From: Bacillota bacterium
GTDB lineage: Bacteria; Bacillota_A; Clostridia; Lachnospirales; Lachnospiraceae
Length of the DNA: 53,878 bases
Assembly (NCBI GenBank): GCA_023443925.1
Contig: JAEZSL010000394.1
Span: 1-53,878, forward strand
Reading direction: 5' to 3'
Part shown: positions 40,396-50,943 of the stretch, piece by piece
Position numbering within the stretch: the first letter of the stretch is position 1
Layout of the letters: each line of letters begins with the position of its first letter
The notes under the pieces: model-generated
The model's database searches: none
What the model was told of the DNA's origin: nothing
Seen by the model: the letters and a program-made list of their open reading frames with translations, nothing else
Translations under genes and position numbers: made by a program

Positions 40396-41061
40396 TTAGG
40401 AATATTCACGTTCACTGTAATGATGAGCCTGCTCTAGCATCATATCTTTTACTTTCATAAGACGGATCTGGGTGCTGCGCTCATTTTCATCCAGTTTCAT
40501 TTTTATATATTTAATATTTTCCTGCATTTCCGGTATCATAACATGTTCCAGGGCATTTACACGCCTTCTGGTTTTTTCGATTTCTCCGGCCATAAGCTGG
40601 CAGGCTTTTTCGCATTCAGCCAGCCGCAGCATATCCGGCAGAATCTCCTGTAGGGATTTTACCGCACCGTCCAAATCACTGGAGGTAAATGCAAATCCAT
40701 ATGGATAGATATCGTTTTCATCCGGTGTTTTTGTTTTATAGTCAAAAACCGGAATGTCCACACTCATTGCATTTCTGGTACTGACTTCCAGGTAGACCTC
40801 CTGCCTTGGTGCCATTAAAGCAACATTTAATACTTCTTCTTCCATGCTGGCCCTGGCTAATACGAATTTTTTGTTTGCCTCAGAAATTCCTGCTTCAACC
40901 TTCTCCCGCAAAGTTTTATTTTCCCGGACCAGATCAAGGAACTGCCGCATTAGTTCATCCCTCTTATCCTTTAGCAGTTTATGCCCCCGGACAGCCGTAG
41001 TCAGCTTTTTCTTTAGCTTGGTAAGCTCCATACGTGTCGGGTTAATATGTGCCTTAGCCAT
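40396..41061 (-). CDS. atpD: V/A-type ATPase subunit D
   Basis: 221 aa from MAKAHINPTRMELTKLKKKL, preceded by GGAGGTGCTTTTA. Central-stalk (rotor shaft) subunit: long coiled-coil N- and C-terminal helices, with RRVNALEHVMIPEMQENIKYIKMKLDE-type segment near 160-185. Last gene of the V-ATPase operon, 76 bp after subunit B. Confidence 0.94.
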   Translation of the reverse strand: MAKAHINPTRMELTKLKKKLTTAVRGHKLLKDKRDELMRQFLDLVRENKTLREKVEAGISEANKKFVLARASMEEEVLNVALMAPRQEVYLEVSTRNAMSVDIPVFDYKTKTPDENDIYPYGFAFTSSDLDGAVKSLQEILPDMLRLAECEKACQLMAGEIEKTRRRVNALEHVMIPEMQENIKYIKMKLDENERSTQIRLMKVKDMMLEQAHHYSEREYS

Positions 41062-41136
41062 TAAAAGCACCTCCTTCCAAACCCCGAATGTATTAATAAC
41101 AAAGAAAGACCTGTATAGTAATACGCAAAACTTATA

Positions 41137-42513
41137 TTAATTCTGTCTTCCGTAATACTCATCCAGAAATTCATCTTTAATTCTCTTTAATTCGGTTCTT
41201 GGTAGAATGGATAACAGCTTCCAGCCAAGGTCAAGAGTTTCCTCAATATCCCGGTTGGACAAATACCCCTGGGATACATATTCCTGTTCAAAGGCATCGG
41301 CAAATTTTGCATACAGTTTATCGATATCCGTAAGTGCCGCCTCTCCCAATACCACCATTAATTCTTTGGCTTCCTTACCTCTGGCATAGGCCGCAAATAA
41401 CTGATTCATGGTATTGGCATGGTCGGCCCTGGTTTTACCTGCTCCGATTCCTTTATCTTTAAGACGGGAAAGGGAAGGAAGTACATCAACGGGGGGCGTC
41501 ACACTTTGACGGTAGAGCTCACGGCTTAATATAATCTGCCCTTCGGTAATATACCCGGTTAGGTCAGGGATGGGATGGGTCTTATCATCCTCCGGCATGG
41601 TTAGTATCGGTATCATGGTAATACTTCCGGACTTGCCTTTCTGCCGGCCGGCGCGTTCATACAAAGAGGCCAGATCGGTATACATATAACCCGGATATCC
41701 GCGGCGTCCCGGAACCTCCTTGCGGGCGGCGGATATCTCACGGAGAGAATCCGCATAATTGGTTATATCCGTCATAATAACCAGTACATGCATATTCTTT
41801 TCAAAGGCCAGGTATTCAGCGGCTGTCAGTGCCATACGGGGAGTCGCGATACGTTCCACCGCAGGGTCATTGGCCAGGTTTACAAACATTACGGTACGGT
41901 CAATGGCTCCGGTCTGCCGGAAGCTTTCCGTGAAGAAATTCGCTTCTTCAAAGGTAATACCCATAGCTGCAAATACTACGGCAAAAGGTTCGCTGGTACC
42001 CCGAACTTTGGCCTGGCGTGCAATCTGAGCAGCCAGTTCCGCATGAGGCAGGCCGCTGGCGGAAAAGATGGGAAGTTTCTGCCCGCGAACCAGAGTATTT
42101 AATCCGTCTATCGCCGATACACCGGTCTGGATAAACTCCTGAGGGTAGTTTCTGGCAGCCGGGTTCATTGGCAGTCCATTAATATCCATGCGCTTTTCCG
42201 GCAGTATTTCCGGCCCTTTGTCGATTGGCCGTCCTAACCCGTCAAATACACGGCTTAACATATCCTCGGATACACCAAGCTCCATACTGCGGCCTAAAAA
42301 CCTTACCTTGCTGCTGGATAGGTTTATACCGGCAGCATTTTCAAATAATTGCACCAGTGCATTGCCTTTATCAATTTCCAGTACCTTGCAGCGGCGTTTT
42401 TCACCATTGGCCAGCTCTATTTCAGCCAGTTCGTTATATTTTACATCTTCCACACCGTACACCAGCATAAGAGGTCCCGCTACTTCCCTGATGGATTTAT
42501 ATTCTTTTGGCAT
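41137..42513 (-). CDS. atpB: V/A-type ATPase subunit B
   Basis: 458 aa non-catalytic nucleotide-binding subunit of the V1 head. Family segments: [30 protein letters not shown] in the degenerate P-loop position, and the arginine-finger region [20 protein letters not shown]. It shares one base with the subunit A stop (TAATG), so translation is coupled. Confidence 0.96.
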   Translation of the reverse strand: MPKEYKSIREVAGPLMLVYGVEDVKYNELAEIELANGEKRRCKVLEIDKGNALVQLFENAAGINLSSSKVRFLGRSMELGVSEDMLSRVFDGLGRPIDKGPEILPEKRMDINGLPMNPAARNYPQEFIQTGVSAIDGLNTLVRGQKLPIFSASGLPHAELAAQIARQAKVRGTSEPFAVVFAAMGITFEEANFFTESFRQTGAIDRTVMFVNLANDPAVERIATPRMALTAAEYLAFEKNMHVLVIMTDITNYADSLREISAARKEVPGRRGYPGYMYTDLASLYERAGRQKGKSGSITMIPILTMPEDDKTHPIPDLTGYITEGQIILSRELYRQSVTPPVDVLPSLSRLKDKGIGAGKTRADHANTMNQLFAAYARGKEAKELMVVLGEAALTDIDKLYAKFADAFEQEYVSQGYLSNRDIEETLDLGWKLLSILPRTELKRIKDEFLDEYYGRQN

Positions 42514-44282
42514 TAGGTTTCCTCCTTCTGTGTCAGTTTTTCGGTTTCACGATGTAAATTATCAATAATTTCATCGTACTCTTTTTGAATTCCGTCGCTT
42601 GCTCTATATTTAAACCGCCCTATTTTTTCACGAACCGCCAGTTTCACCAGCGCATCCACATCCGCACCTTTACTTAAGGCTTCGGAAGCTATGTCAAAAT
42701 ACTTTAACACCAGTTCCATCATAAGAAACTGCTTATCTAAAGGAGTATAGGTGTCTACTTCGTGGAAGGCATCCTGGTGCAGGAAGTCTTCACGTATGGA
42801 ACGAGCCGCTTCCAGTTTTAAACGGTCCGGTGCGGAAAGCGCATCCATACCAACCAGTTTCACGATTTCTTCCAGCTCCGATTCATCATGGAGCAGACGC
42901 ATGATACGTGCCCGGTCGGACATCCAGTTTTCTTCTACCTGGGTATTGAACCATTTCCCCATATTGTCAACATATAAAGAGTAACTGGTAAGCCAGTTAA
43001 TTGCCGGGAAATGACGTCTGTAGGCCAGACCTGCATCTAATCCCCAGAAAACCTTGACAATACGCAGGGTTGCCTGGGATACCGGTTCTGATATATCACC
43101 ACCCGGAGGGGATACCGCACCGATAACCGACAGGGCTCCTTCCCTTCCTTCTTTACCTAAGGATATTACCCTGCCTGCTCTTTCATAAAACTGGGCAAGG
43201 CGGCTTCCCAAGTAAGCCGGGTAGCCTTCTTCACCGGGCATTTCTTCCAGACGGCCGGACATTTCACGAAGTGCTTCTGCCCATCTGGAGGTAGAATCCG
43301 CCATCAGCGCCACGGAAAATCCCATATCCCGGAAGTACTCCGCAATGGTAATCCCTACATAGATGGATGCTTCTCTGGCCGCAACGGGCATATCAGAGGT
43401 ATTGGCAATCAATACGGTACGCTCCATTAAGGAATGTCCTGTTTTTGGGTCTTTTAATTCCGGAAATTCATTCAAAACATCTGTCATTTCATTCCCGCGT
43501 TCACCGCAGCCGATATACACTACTATATCCGCTTCCGCCCACTTGGCCAGCTGATGCTGTACAACGGTCTTCCCGCTGCCAAATGGCCCCGGAACCGAAG
43601 CAACACCGCCCTTGGCAATTGGGAATAAGGTATCGATAACACGCTGGCCTGTTACCAAAGGCATGGAAGGCGGCAGCTTTTCTTTATAAGGCCTGCCTAC
43701 ACGCACCGGCCATTTTTGCATCATGGCAACCTTATTGATCCCGCCGTTCTCATTTTCTACCAGTGCCACCGTTTCCTCAATGGTAAAATCCCCTTCCTGC
43801 AAGGATGTTATTTTACCGGTTACTCCCATGGGTACCAGAATCTTATGTAATACGATTTCCGTTTCCTTTACCTCACCAAGTACATCACCGGGTTCAACCG
43901 TATCTCCAATCCCGGCAGCCGGTACAAAATGCCACTTTTTCTCTCTATCCAGAGATGGGATTTCAACACCGCGGGTCAGATTATTTCCTGTAGCATTCAT
44001 GATACTGACCAGCGGCCGCTGAATGCCATCAAAAATACTTCCGATCAGTCCCGGTCCAAGTTCAACACTTAAAGGAGCTCCGGTAGACTCCACCGGTTCA
44101 CCGGGTCCTAAACCTGAGGTTTCCTCATAAACCTGTATAGAAGCCTGGTCACCGTGAATTTCAATGATTTCGCCAATTAATCTCTGACCGCTAACTCGTA
44201 CCACGTCGGACATGTTGGCATCACGCATGCCCTCTGCTATTACTAAGGGACCGGCAACTTTTTTAATCGTGCCTTTACTCAT
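42513..44282 (-). CDS. atpA: V/A-type ATPase catalytic subunit A
   Basis: 589 aa. Walker [15 protein letters not shown] (about 230), [40 protein letters not shown] and the non-homologous insert typical of V/A-type A subunits (about 110-180) are present. Catalyses ATP hydrolysis or synthesis in the V1 head. Its ATG overlaps the stop of the repeat-bearing frame upstream. Confidence 0.97.
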   Translation of the reverse strand: MSKGTIKKVAGPLVIAEGMRDANMSDVVRVSGQRLIGEIIEIHGDQASIQVYEETSGLGPGEPVESTGAPLSVELGPGLIGSIFDGIQRPLVSIMNATGNNLTRGVEIPSLDREKKWHFVPAAGIGDTVEPGDVLGEVKETEIVLHKILVPMGVTGKITSLQEGDFTIEETVALVENENGGINKVAMMQKWPVRVGRPYKEKLPPSMPLVTGQRVIDTLFPIAKGGVASVPGPFGSGKTVVQHQLAKWAEADIVVYIGCGERGNEMTDVLNEFPELKDPKTGHSLMERTVLIANTSDMPVAAREASIYVGITIAEYFRDMGFSVALMADSTSRWAEALREMSGRLEEMPGEEGYPAYLGSRLAQFYERAGRVISLGKEGREGALSVIGAVSPPGGDISEPVSQATLRIVKVFWGLDAGLAYRRHFPAINWLTSYSLYVDNMGKWFNTQVEENWMSDRARIMRLLHDESELEEIVKLVGMDALSAPDRLKLEAARSIREDFLHQDAFHEVDTYTPLDKQFLMMELVLKYFDIASEALSKGADVDALVKLAVREKIGRFKYRASDGIQKEYDEIIDNLHRETEKLTQKEET

Positions 44283-44524
44283 TTGCTATTCTCCTGCTTC
44301 TTAATTTTAATTAATGCTTCTTTATAATTATATTCTTTAATACTATATTTTTTATTAATGTATTTTTTAATATTGTATTTTTTAAATATTGTATTTTTTA
44401 TTGTATTTCTTAATATTGCATTTCTTAATATTGCATTTCTTAATATTGCATTTTTTAATATTGCACTTTTTAATATTGCATTGTTTTGAAATCCAAGCAG
44501 CTTATTACGATTTATTAATTCCAA
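44279..44524 (-). CDS. Doubtful small protein made of pentapeptide-like repeats, between atpF and atpA
   Basis: An 81-codon frame from a TTG start, with repeats [20 protein letters not shown] and then IKKY-type units, ending KKQENSK. It ends with an ATGA overlap on atpA. It has no ribosome site and the composition is extreme (Ile, Lys, Asn). The in-frame 15-bp repeat could keep the frame open by chance. It may be a non-coding minisatellite inserted in the operon rather than a protein. Confidence 0.25.
   Translation of the reverse strand: MELINRNKLLGFQNNAILKSAILKNAILRNAILRNAILRNTIKNTIFKKYNIKKYINKKYSIKEYNYKEALIKIKKQENSK
44318..44490. repeat. AT-rich minisatellite, 15-bp unit, inside the V-ATPase operon
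   Basis: At least six good units of TTAATATTGCATTTC and TTAATATTGCATTTT, degrading into TTTTTAATATTGTATT units toward 44318. It splits the tightly packed operon between subunits F and A. Confidence 0.85.
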
Positions 44525-44611
44525 ATAAAAACTATATTTTTATTGGGTTAAACCAAACAATTGTCTCGCAAGATAGCCGGCTTCCAATTGCTGCTCTATC
44601 AGAATCAGATA

Positions 44612-44932
44612 CTAATTGTTATTAAATATAATATCGGAACCAACTGCCTGTTCCACCGATTTCTTAACATTTAACATACCCATACCGGTATTGCCGGAAA
44701 CCCCCGGAATCGGTATGATAGCGGGCAGTTTTTCACTCCGGTACCGGTCTATTTCGGCTTCCAGTTTTGCCTGAAGAGCTTCCGTAATATAAATAACCGC
44801 ATACCCGCCTTCTGCCAGGCTTTTCAGTTTCTTTGCCGCTTCAGCTTCATCCATTACAGGACAGGTATCAAGTCCCAGAGCTGCAAACCCGTAAATACTG
44901 TCACGGTCACCCAAAACTGCTACTTTATACAT
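44612..44932 (-). CDS. atpF: V/A-type ATPase subunit F
   Basis: 106 aa Rossmann-like central-stalk subunit: MYKVAVLGDRDSIYGFAALG, YAVIYITEALQAKL and IIPIPGVSGNTGMGM are family signatures. It overlaps the subunit C stop by 8 bp. About 330 bp including the minisatellite separate it from atpA, which is unusual for this operon. Confidence 0.93.
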   Translation of the reverse strand: MYKVAVLGDRDSIYGFAALGLDTCPVMDEAEAAKKLKSLAEGGYAVIYITEALQAKLEAEIDRYRSEKLPAIIPIPGVSGNTGMGMLNVKKSVEQAVGSDIIFNNN

Positions 44933-45893
44933 ACATTTCCCTTACCCTTTCCCGTATGGACTCATCCGGAAGATCATTTAACTTTCCGGAAAGTACAATA
45001 CGAACGGATTTTATCTCATTTTCTCTGGCTAAAATATAGGCTGCAATGGGTGACAGGGTAAATGAGTTATATTTCTGCGGTTTGATATGTTTTATGATCA
45101 GATTATCACACCATCTCTCGAAAGCGGAAGGCGATTCCTTTATAGCCAGCACTGCATCGGAATAGACCGTACTTTGAAGATAATTATAAATCTCTTCTTC
45201 TCCTGTCAGAGCCGCCTCAATCAAGCTGCTGCTGTTAAGACTTTTACATTCCGCAATAGCGCGTTCCAGGAATTCACGGCGTTTTCCGGTTTTAAAACTA
45301 CGTATGGCTATGTTAATATCCGAAGCGGCAACTTTAAGCTCGGTATATTGATAAATCAGTGTATTACCGGATTCACTGCCTTTTTTATAAATAGTACTTA
45401 AGGCAGCCTTATCAATAATTACATCACACAACTGGCTGTCTCCGGTATGGAATTGAACCTGATATGCCTCTTCGGCACATGATCTCATATAATCCGGCAG
45501 AAGAGAAAAGTTATGTTCCTTAACCGAGGTATGGATCAATTCCGGTTTTATGGTTCCATAAGAATGAAAAATACCGGGAACCTCCTGATTCATATATACC
45601 TGTTTTATCGCAGCCTTTAAATTATGAAAATCATTACTATACAGGAATGTATCAAACACAGACATATCTTTAACAAGCTCCCGAATCAAAGTCCAGGTTT
45701 TCTCGCGTTCCACTGTTAATAATTGCTCTGCTGTTTCACCGGTACCATTCCCCCATCCACGGTCTGAGAGAAAGCGTAAACAGGCTTCGTAACTTCTACA
45801 GGCCATAAGCTGTTCAAAGGAAGCTTTATCCAGTAAATCCAGTTCCCTGGAGCGGATACGGGCCACCGCATAAATGTATTGATTATCAGCCAT
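44925..45893 (-). CDS. atpC: V/A-type ATPase subunit C
   Basis: 322 aa helical subunit that links the central stalk to the membrane ring (V-type C / eukaryotic d homologue). Begins MADNQYIYAVARIRSRELDLL; PIAAYILARENEIKSVRIVLSGKL near the C-terminus is the family signature. GGAGAATTATAAG precedes the ATG; an imperfect hairpin (GATCTTCTGC/GCAGGGCAGATC) lies between it and subunit E. Confidence 0.93.
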   Translation of the reverse strand: MADNQYIYAVARIRSRELDLLDKASFEQLMACRSYEACLRFLSDRGWGNGTGETAEQLLTVEREKTWTLIRELVKDMSVFDTFLYSNDFHNLKAAIKQVYMNQEVPGIFHSYGTIKPELIHTSVKEHNFSLLPDYMRSCAEEAYQVQFHTGDSQLCDVIIDKAALSTIYKKGSESGNTLIYQYTELKVAASDINIAIRSFKTGKRREFLERAIAECKSLNSSSLIEAALTGEEEIYNYLQSTVYSDAVLAIKESPSAFERWCDNLIIKHIKPQKYNSFTLSPIAAYILARENEIKSVRIVLSGKLNDLPDESIRERVREMYV

Positions 45894-45965
45894 CTTATAA
45901 TTCTCCTTATTTTATAGATCTGCCCTGCAATTTTGCAGAAGATCCTACCGTAAACGGCTTACATT

Positions 45966-46562
45966 TTATTGAAACAGTATTTCTCGAACCTTATCCTGCA
46001 AAGTTTCTCTGGCGGCAGAAATAAGTGCCTCAAAAGAGCAGTTCACTTGAATATCTCCGTAATCCAGTATAAATCCGCCGTCAATGTCTGCGGTTAATTC
46101 AGAAACCGATAACACAGCATCACTTTTATCCGCAAGTACAGTTGTAAAGGAACTCTCGAAATCTTTGGGAAGGCGTGTTAAATCGGATGCCGAAAACAGT
46201 ATGTGACCCTTTTGGTTCAGCGCATATTTTTTTATCATGTTCCGGACTTTAACTATATATTCCTCATCCGGCTGGCTGGTTAGTGCAGCTTGTGCTTTTT
46301 TTATCACATCGGCTATTATTTCCTGCTTTGCATTCAATATTAATTTCTTCTCTGACAGAGCTGCGGCGGATTCCGATCGGCTTAAACTTAATTTAATCTC
46401 GTTCTGCGACTCTTCGTAAATTTCCGAACATTTTTTATCTGCTTCCAATACCGCTTCTTTTAGTATTTCTTCTGCCCTTTCCTTTGCTTTTTCTATTTCA
46501 TTCCGGGCAGTTAAAGCTGCTTCGTCCTCGATATGTTTTATTATTTTATCTAATCCGGTCAT
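45966..46562 (-). CDS. atpE: V/A-type ATPase subunit E
   Basis: 198 aa peripheral-stalk subunit. N-terminal coiled coil (about 1-100, with repeated EIEKAKERAEEILKEA-like heptads) and a C-terminal globular part ending SFEALISAARETLQDKVREILF, the E-subunit pattern. Lies 19 bp after subunit K. Confidence 0.9.
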   Translation of the reverse strand: MTGLDKIIKHIEDEAALTARNEIEKAKERAEEILKEAVLEADKKCSEIYEESQNEIKLSLSRSESAAALSEKKLILNAKQEIIADVIKKAQAALTSQPDEEYIVKVRNMIKKYALNQKGHILFSASDLTRLPKDFESSFTTVLADKSDAVLSVSELTADIDGGFILDYGDIQVNCSFEALISAARETLQDKVREILFQ

Positions 46563-46581
46563 AGCCTAGTTCTCCTAACTG

Positions 46582-49072
<2,491 letters not shown>

Positions 49073-49133
49073 AACTAAGACACCTCCTTTTCATTCATTT
49101 CGTTCCTGCCTCATACCTCATTAACCAAAATCA

Positions 49134-49170
49134 GAGCATGCTTTTAGCCCCATCTGCCCGGCAGGTGGGG
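49134..49170 (-). repeat. Hairpin cassette between subunit H and subunit I genes
   Basis: CCCCATCTGCC (49148-49158) and GGCAGGTGGGG (49160-49170) form an 11-bp stem with one mismatch directly after the atpH stop; on the minus strand it continues as AGATGGGGCTAAAAGCATG, like the units before pdxA2 and sufD, but here no gene starts at that ATG. Confidence 0.4.
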
Positions 49171-49479
49171 TTAAACTAACTCTGAAATAATCAGGTCTAT
49201 AGCAGCCTGTTCTTTACTTTTAACTACCTCTTTTAACAGTAAAATTTCCTGTTCTGCCCGTAAAACCGCAGACTCAATTAAGTCTGTGCCTTCGGACTGT
49301 GCCTGCTTTTTCATTTCGTCTGCATTAAATAACGCTTCTTTCGTTTTTGCAGCAATCATTAACTTTGCGTCTTCAAAAGCTTTTAATATGATTGCTTCCG
49401 ATTTTACAGCCGCATCCTTTTCAATATTTGCCGCATTAAGCTCTGCCTGGCGAACAGCCTGCACTGTCTCTTTTGCCAT
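49171..49479 (-). CDS. atpH: V/A-type ATPase subunit H (peripheral-stalk coiled coil)
   Basis: 102 aa, almost wholly one charged coiled coil (AVRQAELNAANIEKDAA, then EALFNADEMKKQAQSEG), as in the G/H subunit that pairs with E in the peripheral stalk. First gene of the nine-gene operon, about 100 bp before subunit I. GGAGGTGAAAGG precedes the ATG. Confidence 0.82.
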   Translation of the reverse strand: MAKETVQAVRQAELNAANIEKDAAVKSEAIILKAFEDAKLMIAAKTKEALFNADEMKKQAQSEGTDLIESAVLRAEQEILLLKEVVKSKEQAAIDLIISELV

Positions 49480-50020
49480 CCTTTCACCTCCATTTTATTA
49501 ATAGCATATATAAAAGATTTCTCCTGTAAGAAAAGATCTATATCAGCTGTCTAAGCTAATTAAGGGTGACAAACCTAAGTCATTAAATGCTGGTAAATTA
49601 TTTCGTATTTTTCTCTATCTTAATATTTTTAAGTTTTTTATAATAAATGCGGTAATATCGAATACCTGGTCTAAAGCAACGACTATAACCCTGGTAAATA
49701 CATCTGTGACCGCTCTAATTTATCGGGAGGACTTGCAGCTACACCTAAGTACGGTAAACCGGACATACCTAATTTGCCCGGCTGCATAACCCTGTATTTC
49801 AATTATATTGGATAAAATCACATTTTACAACCATGATTTTAGCCTTATTTTGTTTATTTTTTAACAAAAATGTAATTATATATTACCACTTATAGAATCA
49901 TTCTGAGAGACAGATACTATTCCTGTGGTTAATATAATTTAATTTTATTATAAAAAATAAAGTCGAAAAAGGTATGAATTCGTATTAAAATGATGTAAAA
50001 CAATGCAGAGGAGGAATATT
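49480..50020. other. Divergent spacer between the V-ATPase operon and the HMA-like gene
   Basis: About 540 bp, AT-rich. It must hold the ATPase promoter, but I find no hexamer pair good enough to call. No reading frame, repeat or strong hairpin stands out. Confidence 0.4.
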
Positions 50021-50224
50021 ATGAATAAAGTTCATTATAATGTGAGCGGCTTGTTAAATGAACAGATGAAAGCTCAGGTAAAACATGTTTTAGGCGATAT
50101 TGAAGGCGTCAGCATGATTAATGTAGACCTTTTGAATAGTACCATCGAGGTGGGTTACAATAACAGCACAGATACCAATAAAATTATTGAAGGAATTGAA
50201 CGAGTAGGCTGCGAAATCAAGTGA
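50021..50224 (+). CDS. Small HMA-fold protein without the CxxC metal site
   Basis: 67 aa from MNKVHYNVSGLLNEQMKAQV (GAGGAGGAATATT upstream). The pattern of strands and helices (HYNVSGL, VKHVLGDIEGVSMINVDL, TIEVGYN, IIEGIERVGCEIK) is that of the heavy-metal-associated (copper-chaperone-like) fold, but the metal-binding MxCxxC loop is replaced by SGLLNEQ. It probably does not bind copper the usual way. The two tandem RNAs follow it on the same strand, with their own promoters. Confidence 0.75.
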   Translation: MNKVHYNVSGLLNEQMKAQVKHVLGDIEGVSMINVDLLNSTIEVGYNNSTDTNKIIEGIERVGCEIK

Positions 50225-50246
50225 GATCCAGCCCCAGTTACTTCCA

Positions 50247-50276
50247 GCATATTATCTACTCATACCAGCCATACTA
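50247..50276 (+). promoter_or_regulatory. Sigma-G-type promoter of tandem RNA 1
   Basis: GCATA (50247-50251), 18 nt, CATACTA (50270-50276): full match to the sigma-G consensus. GCATA lies exactly 31 nt before the shared RNA start GAATGG, as in copy 2. Confidence 0.6.
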
Positions 50277-50277
50277 T

Positions 50278-50448
50278 GAATGGATACAAAAATAGCTATT
50301 TTGAATCTGGTGTTCATAATAGTTTTGGTGGATTGTATCCGTTCAATATAAAATTGAAGTTTGCGTTTTAAGTCTCGAAACCGCAAAAATTAAATCAGGG
50401 ACAAGATAAAGAGAGTGTTCAAATCTTTGGACGCTCTCTTTTATCTTT
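50278..50448 (+). ncRNA. Structured small RNA, copy 1 of a tandem pair
   Basis: Three predicted stems: P1 GGATAC (50282-50287) with GTATCC (50335-50340), enclosing an apical GAA/TTC stem with TCTG in the loop; P2 TTCAAT/ATTGAA; P3 TTTGCG/CGCAAA with AGTCTC in its loop. A terminator hairpin follows: AAGATAAAGAGAG (50403-50415) pairs with CTCTCTTTTATCTT (50434-50447). Copy 2 keeps the first 15 nt, the stems and the loop motifs while changing paired bases together. No good reading frame, and no plus-strand gene follows it before the convergent P450. An undescribed sporulation sRNA is the favoured reading. Confidence 0.65.
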
Positions 50449-50493
50449 GTGTTTGGCATGAAAAAGGAATCCATTATTTGCCGGACGGATAGT

Positions 50494-50522
50494 GCATAAT
50501 AAAAAAATAATCAGACATAATA
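50494..50522 (+). promoter_or_regulatory. Sigma-G-type promoter of tandem RNA 2
   Basis: GCATA (50494-50498), 17 nt, CATAATA (50516-50522): full match to the sigma-G consensus, placed as in copy 1. Confidence 0.6.
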
Positions 50523-50524
50523 AT

Positions 50525-50800
50525 GAATGGATACAAAAACAAATTTATTTTATGAATCTGATTCTTAAGATAAATTCGTTCCGTATCCTTTCCGATAAAA
50601 TCGAAATTTGCAGTTTAGTCTCAGGGTTGCAAATAAAAAACTGTTTTACCAAAAGATTAGGAGATGGTTAAGTTGGACTGGCTCAATGCAAGTAAAATTT
50701 CTATTTCGTATGATAATGGTAAAAAAGATTTTTACTAAAAACTGAATATCGAGTGAGACACAAAAATAAAAGCGGAGATTTTTATCTCTGCTTTTATTTT
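50525..50800 (+). ncRNA. Structured small RNA, copy 2 of a tandem pair
   Basis: Starts with the same 15 nt as copy 1 (GAATGGATACAAAAA, 50525-50539). P1 is GGATAC (50529-50534) with GTATCC (50583-50588), inner arm AATTTAT/ATAAATT and apical GAATCTGATTC; P2 is CGAT/ATCG where copy 1 has CAAT/ATTG; P3 is TTTGCA/TGCAAA where copy 1 has TTTGCG/CGCAAA; the AGTCTC loop is kept. The conserved part ends near 50632. The first clear terminator is at 50764-50800 (AAAGCGGAGAT with ATCTCTGCTTT, then TTTT), so the transcript may be about 275 nt, or the RNA may be processed. Confidence 0.6.
50764..50800 (+). terminator. Terminator after tandem RNA 2
   Basis: AAATAAAAGCGGAGAT and ATCTCTGCTTTTATTT form a long stem with a TTT loop, ending in TTTT on the plus strand. 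Confidence 0.8.
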
Positions 50801-50836
50801 ACATAAATACATATGCACACAGGAATCCACCCATTA

Positions 50837-50896
50837 TAAAAAGGCCAGTCGAATACGGTTTTTATCTTACAATTTAAAAAATACATCGGCTGGCCT
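50837..50896 (-). terminator. Terminator of the P450 gene
   Basis: On the minus strand AGGCCAGCCGA and TCGACTGGCCT pair around a 35-nt loop and are followed by five Ts, about 50 nt after the P450 stop. Confidence 0.75.
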
Positions 50897-50943
50897 GTTT
50901 ATTTATTAACGAATTGGAATTAAAAACAAAAAATTTTTTTAAT

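Noticed and set aside
44279..44524. Repeat frame as a true pentapeptide-repeat protein subunit of the ATPase
   Set aside because: Lacks the A(D/N)LXX pentapeptide core, has a TTG start and no ribosome site; kept only as a low-confidence frame.
50247..50800. Tandem RNAs considered as riboswitches or attenuators
   Set aside because: Both end in terminators on the plus strand and the next gene is on the minus strand, so there is nothing to control in cis.
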